Positions 8,353 to 16,195 of a stretch of 64,000 bases of DNA are shown here, piece after piece. The notes under the pieces are model-generated. The model was not told where the DNA came from and searched no databases. It saw only the letters and a program-made list of their open reading frames with translations. Both the position numbers and the translations under genes were made by a program. The stretch spans positions 7,430,364 to 7,494,363 of the forward strand of contig NZ_AP018288.1 of the NCBI RefSeq assembly GCF_002368335.1. The letters run 5' to 3'. The first letter of the stretch is position 1; each line of letters opens with the position of its first letter. Source of the DNA: Nostoc sp. NIES-4103 (GTDB lineage Bacteria > Cyanobacteriota > Cyanobacteriia > Cyanobacteriales > Nostocaceae).

Positions 8353-9513
8353 TCAGTTCGGATTACTAATAGCATTCACTAACTTATTTAAAAACTCATC
8401 ATCGACTTTCGAGTTTTTTATTTTTAAGTAATGTAGTTGTCTTATAAATATTTGCTCCTCAGGAATTTCATCAATATCTAGTAAAACAGGAATTAATCGT
8501 ATCTTGTCCTTTCGATGACGGTCATGCAAAGCAGGTATTTCAACTATCTGCCCATCTCCTAGCCCATGTTTACCAATACAAATCAGAGCTACTTTAGTTT
8601 TATTAATGGCATCTTGTATTTTATAAAAATATTGATCTCCCCCACGCAAAGAGTTCTGATCTTGCCAAATGACTTGATTCTTTTGCTTTTGTAAAGCCGA
8701 TACTATATCGTTAACAATACCCATATCTTTTGTGTTGTAGCACACGAAAACTATTTGCTTCTGATTTTCTTGGGTGCATGGTTCATTTCGATCTAGGTAT
8801 TTTACATACGGTTTTTGTTCCAATATCTGCTCATAATATTCATTCACTGAACTTTTTTCCCTTAACGCTTGGGTGTAAAGTTCACTTAGCTGATTTGCCA
8901 CGTTATCCCAACTAGAGGTGCTAATAATCTGGATATTGCCTTTGGTGGAAATGAGCGATCGCATGTGTTGCTTTTCTTGTGGACTTGTTGCCACAATTGT
9001 TTCTGCTGTCTCTAAAACCTCTTTTTCCACTACTAATCGCTGACTAGCAATTACAGGAATATTTTTTATCGTGTTATATTCGACTGCTCCTAATGAGTGG
9101 TATGTGTGAACTTGCTTACTCCCTTGGATTTTCTTCAACTGCATCCCTACCCAACCAGAAAGCCAATAGTTGGTGTGAATTAAATTATATAAAATGCTTT
9201 CTTGTCTTTCAAAATTGAGAAAATTTTCCACAAATTCTGGCAAATAATTAAAAAGATTGTCTCGTGGTACAAATTCAAGAGAACCAGCTTTCAAACGAAT
9301 TGTTCGACAACTTTGGCTATGTTGAATTATTGTTGCTTGCTCTGCACTCACTTTGCGGGTAAACATATCAACTTGCCAACCCTGCTGTGCTAGTGCTTCA
9401 CCCACATGGCGTACATAAACGTTTTGTCCTCCAGCTTCTTCTTGAATCATTTCCATCGCCGGATCTCCATCGACAGAAATCAAGGCGATGTGTTTTTCAA
9501 TGGTAAAGTTCAT
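8353..9513 (-). CDS. Chimera: truncated glycosyltransferase N-domain fused to a TIR domain
   Basis: A 386-residue protein. Residues 1-198 are a close duplicate of the N-terminal domain of the neighbouring glycosyltransferase. At about residues 197-201 the match jumps straight to that enzyme's extreme C-terminus (SSWDNVANQLSELYTQ against FSWDGVATQLGELYTK), so the whole donor-binding domain is missing. After a linker (217-250) comes a TIR_2-like domain (252-385): strand QIVFVCYNTKD, a BB-loop-like DQNSLRGGDQY, and GQIVEIPAL with Glu325 at the place of the NADase catalytic Glu. The acceptor-site loop has changed too (His15 to Asp, Gly23 to Ile). It cannot act as a normal glycosyltransferase; TIR enzymes hydrolyse or cyclise NAD or act as signalling scaffolds. 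The start at ATG 9513 matches the paralogue; an in-frame ATG at 9597 is not frame-conserved. Confidence 0.85.
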   Translation of the reverse strand: MNFTIEKHIALISVDGDPAMEMIQEEAGGQNVYVRHVGEALAQQGWQVDMFTRKVSAEQATIIQHSQSCRTIRLKAGSLEFVPRDNLFNYLPEFVENFLNFERQESILYNLIHTNYWLSGWVGMQLKKIQGSKQVHTYHSLGAVEYNTIKNIPVIASQRLVVEKEVLETAETIVATSPQEKQHMRSLISTKGNIQIISTSSWDNVANQLSELYTQALREKSSVNEYYEQILEQKPYVKYLDRNEPCTQENQKQIVFVCYNTKDMGIVNDIVSALQKQKNQVIWQDQNSLRGGDQYFYKIQDAINKTKVALICIGKHGLGDGQIVEIPALHDRHRKDKIRLIPVLLDIDEIPEEQIFIRQLHYLKIKNSKVDDEFLNKLVNAISNPN

Positions 9514-9647
9514 AGTTTGTGTGTTGCTGATTTTGAGAGATATCCGATGGTTCCAAGTGTGCTGTACAAAAACTTTACTCAAATTATTGAGGAACATTGA
9601 GTAGTTTATATTTTAATTTATGTTGTAAAACATTTTTATTTATTTAC

Positions 9648-9666
9648 TAAAGTAAGTAATACTTTA
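9648..9666 (-). promoter_or_regulatory. Palindrome upstream of the TIR chimera, covarying with 7892-7916
   Basis: Arms TAAAGTA / TACTTTA around the same AGTAA centre as the paralogous site. One position in each arm differs from the other copy (G/C pair there, A/T pair here), so pairing is preserved. Surrounding leader sequence (GGAACATTGAGT, TTTATATTTTAATTTA) is also shared. Confidence 0.55.
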
Positions 9667-9680
9667 TCAAATTGCACAAA

Positions 9681-9831
9681 TGCGATCGCCACTGTTGGGA
9701 GGACTGTGTTAGCTGCGTTTGCTTAACTTAAACAAGCTGATTTAAACTAGGATTTTTAATCCCAGTTTCAGACTAGTTAAGATTAGCTGCGAAAAGCAGC
9801 AAACAGATTTCACCCAACAGTGGCGATCGCA
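9681..9831. mobile_element. 151-bp MITE-like element with 19-bp inverted ends
   Basis: The ends are TGCGATCGCCACTGTTGGG (9681-9699) and its exact reverse complement (9813-9831). Imperfect pairing continues inward, with an internal hairpin GCTGC-gaaaa-GCAGC at 9786-9800. There is no reading frame. The arms contain a HIP1 octamer. No clear target-site duplication is visible. It could be a non-autonomous transposable element or a structured RNA. Confidence 0.6.
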
Positions 9832-9886
9832 CTTAAAACAAGCACTATAACTACCCTTTGATAGAGTAACTAGAAAATTACTGAAC

Positions 9887-9932
9887 AATTAAAAATTAAA
9901 AATCACATTTTTTTGATTTTTAATTTTTAATT
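9887..9932 (-). terminator. AT-rich terminator hairpin after the RRM gene
   Basis: Perfect 19-bp inverted repeat (arms 9887-9905 and 9914-9932, built of AATTAAAAATT-type sequence) with an 8-base loop, ten bases beyond the stop codon of the RRM gene. Its stability is modest because it is almost all A/T. Confidence 0.55.
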
Positions 9933-9941
9933 TCTCTAGAT

Positions 9942-10430
9942 TTAGTTTGTAGTTTGTGCAGCTAGCATCTGCTTCAGCTTTTCTAGTTCAGAAGCCCAGC
10001 GTGGATCTGGACGAATTGCATCTGAGTCAGTCGTGGTAGTGGTTTCACGAGTACCGCCGCTACGCCGGGACTTTTTAGAACCTTTATCTCGACGGTTGCT
10101 GTCTTTATTTGTGTTAGGAGCGGGGATGCTGCTTTGATTGGCAGCTTTGGGGGCTTGCTCTTCGTTCTCCTCACCCTTTGTTCTAGGTAATGCCTTCTCT
10201 AGCTTGATGGGAGTCTCTTTGAACAAGTGACCGTTATACTTTTCAATAATCTGATCTGCTTGTTCGTCATTGTTGACTGTCAGAAAACCGAAACCACGGC
10301 ATTTACCAGTTTTCCGGTCTTTGATTAGTTTCGTAGTAACAGCATCGCCTTCTGCTGCAAAAACTGCTTGCAGGTCTTGACGATCTATTTCTTCTTTTGG
10401 CAAATTGCCTATATATAGGCGAACGGACAT
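9942..10430 (-). CDS. RNA-binding protein with one RRM and a basic tail
   Basis: A 162-residue protein. An RRM fills residues 4-83: RNP2 is LYIGNL (5-10) and RNP1 is KCRGFGFL (43-50), with the aromatic residues needed to stack on RNA. Residues 85-140 form a low-complexity, charged, Ser/Arg/Asn-rich linker (including RRDKGSKKSRRSGG), and the end (DPRWASELEKLKQMLAAQ) could form a short amphipathic helix. Cyanobacterial Rbp proteins of this kind are often cold-induced and act in mRNA stability or localisation; most end in a Gly-rich tail, which this one lacks. A 500-bp gene-free leader lies upstream. Confidence 0.88.
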   Translation of the reverse strand: MSVRLYIGNLPKEEIDRQDLQAVFAAEGDAVTTKLIKDRKTGKCRGFGFLTVNNDEQADQIIEKYNGHLFKETPIKLEKALPRTKGEENEEQAPKAANQSSIPAPNTNKDSNRRDKGSKKSRRSGGTRETTTTTDSDAIRPDPRWASELEKLKQMLAAQTTN

Positions 10431-11132
10431 GAACTATACCTCCAGAGTTAAATGAACAGGCGCAAGGCAAGAAAACAATCACTTGGCTTTGGCTTTTAAA
10501 TAGATGCTATTGACCAAGACTGCCATAAACCAATTTTTTTAATCCAAACTGTCAACCTATACAATACAGTTTTTCGTCGGGATCAAGCTTGTTTAATACA
10601 AAAGCGCATACAACGCTCAGCTAACATCACTTTAATTCTAAGAATTGTAAATCTATTAGCCTACTGTCTGCCACAGTAAATATTTTTTCAATGCTTTCGC
10701 CCGCAGAATTAAATACCATTCCTTACATTATCACGGTATTTTCTACGTAGCTAGTTCAGCGCACACATTTCCGACGATAGTATTATTGCATCGTAGCATA
10801 ATGTACATTTTTTTTCTCAAGAGGGCACACGGGAAACAAAAACCAGCCTTGGGCTGGTTGATTTGCTGCTGTGTTGGGAGGATAAAAGAGAAATTGGCGC
10901 AATCACCGAGTTGTGATAACCAAGCTATAGTGCTGATTTATGCCAATTGCTGGAGGTTATGTTAATAAACGTAACACTCAAGCAAATAAATTGCAATCTT
11001 TCTTTACAAAAGTCGGCGAAAAAGCTAGTTCGCTCTAGGGTTAGCATGAACTGCTGCCGCCGACTTTGGGAATTGGCCATTGGGCATTGGTATTGCTTTA
11101 CCATTCCCAATTCCCCATTCCCCATTCTCTGA
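10431..11132. other. Gene-free stretch between RRM and M48-like genes
   Basis: About 700 bp without a supportable gene. The part near 10431 is probably the leader of the RRM gene. It holds the terminator at 10841-10859 and, at 11070-11125, G/T-rich and CCCATTCCC-type short repeats. Confidence 0.55.
10841..10859 (-). terminator. Rho-independent terminator of the M48-like gene
   Basis: AACCAGCC / GGCTGGTT with a 3-base loop; on the minus strand the stem runs into TTTGTTT. It lies about 270 bp after the stop of the gene at 11133-13385 and resembles the stem at 2270-2289. Confidence 0.65.
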
Positions 11133-13385
11133 CTAACCCGTGAGAAAAATGTATGCGCCCCAAGCTTGTGCTGCCACAGCCAAAACAGTAGACCAGATGG
11201 GATGAGGGCTATGAAGTGTTTTACCACTTTGAGTTTGCAACGTTTGGATGTCAATCCAAGGTGTTGCTCCTCGGCGGAACCAGCCTGTAACTGTAATTTG
11301 CCGACCGATCAAATCTTGGAAATTGAATGGTTGTCCTAGCCAGGAAATGTGGTGCAATTTCACTAAACCTGTACTGGACTGTAGGATTAAGTCTTGTGCT
11401 AGGCAATTGCCAGTACCGCGACGACCCAATAGCTTGCCAACAAGATGTACTTTAACGCTGTCAATGGGGATGGTAGATGGATTCGCTAACAGGTTGGGCA
11501 AGAGATCATCAGCTTGCAGGCTGCTAGTTTTAATCTCTGGAAAAAAAGAGTTCATCCGGATTACAATACCAATGCTAAAGCCAATGAGTAGGCAACCTGT
11601 GACGAATGACCAATCTTCATATATCCACTTCAAATTTAAAAATTTGAGTGTGAAAGCAGCTTGCCATAGCAGCCAAATTAGACCTGCAAACACAAAACCT
11701 AAAGGAATGCCCAAAAAAGGAGCGATTTGTAACAAGAAAGACTGACGCGTCACCTTTAAGGACTGTTGGCTTAAAGATTGTTGGCTAGCCAGATGTAATT
11801 CGGTGTCTATATGCCAGTGCTGGGCTATTTGACAAAGGCGTTGGATGCGATCGCCAATTAAGGGATGGGTGTTGTTAATTGCTAACCAGTGGCGATAAGG
11901 ATTGAGATGATCCCACATCAAAACAGATTCAAAGGTCAGATGACCCGCAACACTACCCAAAGAAAGACTCTGTTGATAACCTACTGGCATCAAGAGATTT
12001 AAACTTTCCAAGTGCCAACTGGTTTGTTCTGCTTTTTGCACATCACCAGCAATACCAATAGCTATTTTGAGTAAAGCGCGAGTTAAAGCATTGGGGTTTC
12101 CAGTAATTTCAGCTGCCAGGCGATCGCTATAATAAAGCCGCAAGCGCGACAACCACAAAGCAGTGCCAGTCACTAAACACCAAATTCCGTAACAGAAGCT
12201 AGCAATAATAGTAAATGGCAACCGCAAAATTTGATTGCTTTTGTCTCCCCACGCCGACACCTGCTGATATAGCCTGTATATTGGCAGCGTCACTACCAAT
12301 ACCAAAGACATCACCACAAAATCCCAGTGGGAAATATGCCCCAGTTCGGCAGCGTAAATGGTAGCAATTTCATCATCTGTTAGTTGTTCTAACAACCCCT
12401 GACTGACCACAATCCGGGCAGTATGGGGTAAATTACCATAGGTCAAGACCATTGGTGCTGCCACTGGTAGAATACGCAGCTTAGGTATTGGCCAGTGACG
12501 CTGTTGGCAATAGCGGTGTAACACCCGCCCAGTTTCACGACTATGGTTATTCAACACATCTTTGGATAACTCTCGTTGCCCATAGGATGCTAACAGCCAA
12601 TCTATTAACCAGGGCGAAACTGCAACCAAGGCGAACAACACTATCATTAAAAAATGAGTAGTATCGCTGTATAAAAGCTGCAATGGCTCCAAATATGGTA
12701 GTTTGACTAAAGTGAAATTAATAAATTCCATTGCGAACTTGAGTATTTCCCGCAGCACCCAAAATAAAGCAATGAAAGTGCCTGCTGCCAGTAATCGCAA
12801 TGGTATTAAACTGGGCTTACGCAAAGGCTGCCATACCTTAGCGCGTTTTGCTTGCCGCCAATAGATGCCAAATTCTTTGATTTGTTTGTAGCCAGCACCC
12901 AAGAAACCATTGGATGGTGTGGCAGGTTTTTCTATAAATGTTTTTGGAAAACCATTAGGTGGCACAGCCGTAGAATTTCTGGGGCTGACCGTTGTTACTT
13001 TTGTTTTTTGTGGTTTCTTGTGTGATGGTGTAGTGACTTGAGAATTATTTGAGCGTGAATTATCAAAGGCAACAAATCCAGTTTCAGAATTTGTTGATTG
13101 TTTATTAGCTTTTTTGCGTGCTGTCAAGTGTGTGAGGGCGCGTTGTGCCCATTCTTTCACTTGTGGATTCTGGCTTACTGTGAGACTTTGACACAAAGCG
13201 ATCGCTTTGGGGATTTGGCCAAGGCGTGCATAAGCCATAACTAAACCAACCTGGGCTTGCAAGCTAGCAGTATCATTGCCCTGGCTACTAGCCAAAGGTT
13301 CTAATTGAGCGATCGCTGTTTGGTAATTTCCTTGCTTGAGGGCAACTAAACCAGCCTCCAAAGACGATTCGGCATGTGAAGGCAT
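11133..13385 (-). CDS. M48/HtpX-like membrane protein with TPR N-terminus, zinc site degenerate
   Basis: A 750-residue protein. Residues 5-95 look like TPR helices (LVALKQGNYQTAIAQLEPLA). There follows a basic Ser/Thr-rich linker, two or more membrane segments (about 190-275), an M48 peptidase-like domain (about 280-500), another membrane pair (about 560-610) and a C-terminal OB-like beta domain (about 640-735). In the peptidase helix the expected HELGH reads A346-E347-L348-G349-H350, and the downstream zinc-ligand Glu of the REYxAD motif is Leu417 (RLYYSD). Two of three metal ligands are therefore absent, so a protease role is doubtful; a membrane scaffold or chaperone-like role is possible. 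The gene stands alone with its own terminator. Confidence 0.75.
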   Translation of the reverse strand: MPSHAESSLEAGLVALKQGNYQTAIAQLEPLASSQGNDTASLQAQVGLVMAYARLGQIPKAIALCQSLTVSQNPQVKEWAQRALTHLTARKKANKQSTNSETGFVAFDNSRSNNSQVTTPSHKKPQKTKVTTVSPRNSTAVPPNGFPKTFIEKPATPSNGFLGAGYKQIKEFGIYWRQAKRAKVWQPLRKPSLIPLRLLAAGTFIALFWVLREILKFAMEFINFTLVKLPYLEPLQLLYSDTTHFLMIVLFALVAVSPWLIDWLLASYGQRELSKDVLNNHSRETGRVLHRYCQQRHWPIPKLRILPVAAPMVLTYGNLPHTARIVVSQGLLEQLTDDEIATIYAAELGHISHWDFVVMSLVLVVTLPIYRLYQQVSAWGDKSNQILRLPFTIIASFCYGIWCLVTGTALWLSRLRLYYSDRLAAEITGNPNALTRALLKIAIGIAGDVQKAEQTSWHLESLNLLMPVGYQQSLSLGSVAGHLTFESVLMWDHLNPYRHWLAINNTHPLIGDRIQRLCQIAQHWHIDTELHLASQQSLSQQSLKVTRQSFLLQIAPFLGIPLGFVFAGLIWLLWQAAFTLKFLNLKWIYEDWSFVTGCLLIGFSIGIVIRMNSFFPEIKTSSLQADDLLPNLLANPSTIPIDSVKVHLVGKLLGRRGTGNCLAQDLILQSSTGLVKLHHISWLGQPFNFQDLIGRQITVTGWFRRGATPWIDIQTLQTQSGKTLHSPHPIWSTVLAVAAQAWGAYIFLTG

Positions 13386-13595
13386 AGAAATTCTGGCACT
13401 CCAATCTCTATCTAATTAATTCATGGTTTGATAAAAGCGCATTCAGATCCCTGACCGAATAATTCGTAGTTCTTAATTCGTAACTGAAGACAAAGTTTAT
13501 TTTTCTTTGTTTCCCAGCCCCCGATTTGAGTCGAGGGGCAATGATTACGAATTGTGCAGACAATTAACCGCGTACTGTACCGCCTAACAAGTGAA

Positions 13596-15224
13596 TTATT
13601 CTTCCACTGGTTTTTGACCGGAAAATACCGGGGCGATGGCGCTTAACTTTAACTCTGGATGATCTCCCTGTAACTGTTGGCAATTCCATTCATTGCGGAA
13701 TAGCAATACTGGGCGTCCCATGCTGTCTTTGACTGTAGTGGTGTTAAATATACGTCCCACCTTGTTTAAAGCTTCCCAACCACCTTCAACCCAACGGGCG
13801 ACGCTGTAGGGCAATAATTCTAGTATGGTTTCTACACCGTACTCGTTTTGGAGACGAAACTGCACCACTTCAAATTGCAACTGACCCACAGCCGCGAGAA
13901 TTGGATCACGCTTGGCTTCATCAGTTGAGTACATAATTTGTACTGCACCCTCTTCGCGTAATTCCGAAATACCTTTCTGAAATTGCTTAAACTTGGAAGG
14001 GTTGGGGTTTCTCAGAGTCGCAAACAGTTCTGGTGAAAAATACGGAATCCCCTCATATTCCAGCTTTTGACCCGTGTAAATTGTATCGCCGATCGCAAAA
14101 ACTCCTGGATTGTTCAAACCGATCACATCACCCGGATAAGCTTCATCAATGGATTCCCGTTCTTGGGCAAAGAGTTTTTGCGGACGAGATAGCCGTACAA
14201 CTTTGCCAGTCCGGGCGTGATTCACTGTCATATCTTTTTCAAACTTACCAGTGCAGACCCGGACAAAAGCCACGCGATCGCGGTGTTTTGGATCCATGTT
14301 TGCTTGTAGTTTGAAAACAAAACCAGAAAAATCGGGGTAGGTAGGGGGAACCTCGCCCACACTGCTGTTATGCGAACCTGGTTTTAGGGCATAGTCCAGG
14401 AAGTACTTGAGAAATAACTCTACGCCAAAGTTGGTCATGGCGCTACCAAAGAAAACAGGTGTCATCTTTCCTTGATGTACCAATTCCAAATCCAGTTCTG
14501 GCCCTACTCCTTCTAAAAGTTCTAAATCGTTTTTCAGTTGGTAATACAAATCTTGTTCCAGCAGTTCTTCAATTTGAGCATCACCCAAATCGACGATTGT
14601 ATCGCGGGCTTCCCGGCTACCGTGGGCGCTGCGTTCAAACAGGTGGATTTGTTGCTTGTCTCTGTCAAAAACCCCTTTAAAGCGATCGCCCATACCAATG
14701 GGCCAGTTGACTGCATAGGTTTGCAAGCCCAATTCTTGCTCAATTTCATCCAACAGTTCCAGAGGTTCTCTTCCCGGACGGTCGAGTTTATTCACGAATG
14801 TAAATATGGGCAACCCACGCAGTTTACAAACTTCAAATAACTTTCTAGTTTGAGGTTCCAAACCTTTAGCTGCATCGATCAGCATCACTGCATTATCGGC
14901 GGCGGCTAAGGTACGATAAGTATCTTCGCTAAAATCTTGGTGTCCTGGTGTGTCTAGTAAATTTATCTGGCAATTTTGGTATTCAAATTGCAACACGGTG
15001 GAGGTAATGGAAATTCCCCTTTGTTGTTCCATTGCCATCCAGTCTGAGGTAGCCTTACGCTGTGCCCTGCGTGCCTTTACCGCCCCAGCTTCGTGAATCG
15101 CACCTCCGTATAGCAGTAGCTTTTCTGTGAGTGTCGTTTTACCAGCATCAGGGTGGGAAATAATCGCAAAGTTACGGCGAAGTTCCACAGCTTTATGAAG
15201 TTCTGACTCAAGTTCAATTGACAT
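13596..15224 (-). CDS. prfC: Peptide chain release factor 3
   Basis: A 542-residue translational GTPase. G1 is SHPDAGKTT (residues 23-31), a switch I region follows with QQRGISITSTV, G3 is DTPGHQDFSEDTYRT and G4 is NKLDR. Domains II and III follow, with the RF3-typical stretches FRLQNEYGVE and YSVARWVEGGW. RF3 recycles RF1 and RF2 from the ribosome after peptide release, in the cytoplasm. The length is right for RF3 and distinguishes it from EF-G (about 690) and LepA. The start follows directly from the conserved N-terminal helix. prmC, which modifies RF1/RF2, lies 15 kb away and is not in an operon with it. Confidence 0.97.
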   Translation of the reverse strand: MSIELESELHKAVELRRNFAIISHPDAGKTTLTEKLLLYGGAIHEAGAVKARRAQRKATSDWMAMEQQRGISITSTVLQFEYQNCQINLLDTPGHQDFSEDTYRTLAAADNAVMLIDAAKGLEPQTRKLFEVCKLRGLPIFTFVNKLDRPGREPLELLDEIEQELGLQTYAVNWPIGMGDRFKGVFDRDKQQIHLFERSAHGSREARDTIVDLGDAQIEELLEQDLYYQLKNDLELLEGVGPELDLELVHQGKMTPVFFGSAMTNFGVELFLKYFLDYALKPGSHNSSVGEVPPTYPDFSGFVFKLQANMDPKHRDRVAFVRVCTGKFEKDMTVNHARTGKVVRLSRPQKLFAQERESIDEAYPGDVIGLNNPGVFAIGDTIYTGQKLEYEGIPYFSPELFATLRNPNPSKFKQFQKGISELREEGAVQIMYSTDEAKRDPILAAVGQLQFEVVQFRLQNEYGVETILELLPYSVARWVEGGWEALNKVGRIFNTTTVKDSMGRPVLLFRNEWNCQQLQGDHPELKLSAIAPVFSGQKPVEE

Positions 15225-15349
15225 AAGTGTATTTGTTTGCTTGTAAATTATCTTAATGTTTCTACTCTAGCGAGTCTTTTAATCTTAAAACAAGGATACT
15301 CGTGATAGGGTCGTATACAACGAACAACCTGAGTGAACAGGAGAAAAAA

Positions 15350-15691
15350 ATGTACGATACAGATAAGCGCAAGCTGCTATCTGCTTTATCTCATGCAGCA
15401 ATTTTTTTCAGCACGCTATTTGTTTCTGTGGGTTTACCTATTGCTCTGTTGTTTGTAACAGACGATCCAATTGTCAAAGAAAACGCTAAAGAATCCATTA
15501 ACTTTCACTTGAATGTGTGGATTTATGGAACAATTATTACAATTTTAATTTGGTTAACCCTTGGTTTGCTGTTTCCATTAGCTGGTCTGGGATATCTATT
15601 ACACTGGGGATTAACAATTTGGGCAATAGCTTCCGTACTACTAAATCCCAATCAACCTTTTCGTTATCCCTTCATTTTTCGAGTTCTGTAG
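15350..15691 (+). CDS. DUF4870 small membrane protein
   Basis: A 113-residue protein with three hydrophobic segments: residues about 10-32 (ALSHAAIFFSTLFVSVGLPI), 52-75 (WIYGTIITILIWLTLGLLF) and 75-98. The motif AKESINFHLNVWIY between the first two is typical of DUF4870. ATG 15350 is chosen over an in-frame GTG at 15302 because AGGAG lies seven bases upstream (15339-15343). Function is unknown in the family. It is divergent from prfC, with about 125 bp between them that must hold both promoters. Confidence 0.8.
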   Translation: MYDTDKRKLLSALSHAAIFFSTLFVSVGLPIALLFVTDDPIVKENAKESINFHLNVWIYGTIITILIWLTLGLLFPLAGLGYLLHWGLTIWAIASVLLNPNQPFRYPFIFRVL

Positions 15692-16195
15692 CATAAATGA
15701 TGCTCAAATATTGAACTAAATTCAAAATACTTTGTGTCTTTGTGTGTTTTGTGGTTATTTAATTTTTGAACACCAAGACACCAAGACACAAAGAGTTTTC
15801 ATGAGTTCTAGTGTAAGTAGTGGATGAGGGCTACTTATTTTGTTGAGATTAAAAAACTAGCAATTTCCGACTGGATTTTAGAACAATTACCCATGCCCCA
15901 TGATGCCACTTGCTCCACTTGGGGAGACCCAAGACGCAGTGGTTCCCCCATTTGCCATGCCCTATTATCTAATTTCTTTATTATTAATTGGGACGATTTT
16001 TTATATAGTTATTTTAGTGTCCCTTGGATATGGGTCAGTCGAGCTGTAAAATACAAAATTGCCCCACAACTTGAGCAAGAGTAGGGCAAGGGACAGTTAA
16101 GCACTGTTTGTAGTCTGTCCGATCGCAAGGGCATTTTGCCCTGCTTTTGTGACGCTTTGTCTTGTGTCCATTGCATTTATTATTTACAAAAATTT
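15692..16195. other. Gene-free stretch before hemB
   Basis: About 500 bp. It holds CACCAAGACACCAAGACACAAAG-like direct repeats (15770-15792) and an inverted copy of the dispersed GC-rich repeat (15903-15950). The 86-codon frame covering the repeat has no support as a gene. Confidence 0.55.
15903..15950 (-). repeat. Dispersed GC-rich repeat, inverted copy
   Basis: The reverse complement reads GGAACCACTGCG, then GGGTCTCCCCAAGTGG, then AGCAAGTGGC, which nearly matches 6317-6378 on the plus strand. Confidence 0.7.

Noticed and set aside
9514..9597. Upstream ATG at 9597 as the start of the TIR chimera
   Set aside because: The matching DNA before the paralogue differs by one base in length, so the upstream frame is not conserved; the ATG at 9513 aligns with the paralogue's ATG at 7768.
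16136..16195. N-terminal extension of HemB
   Set aside because: It is Cys-rich and unlike the family; homologues begin at the MFPVHRPRR position.
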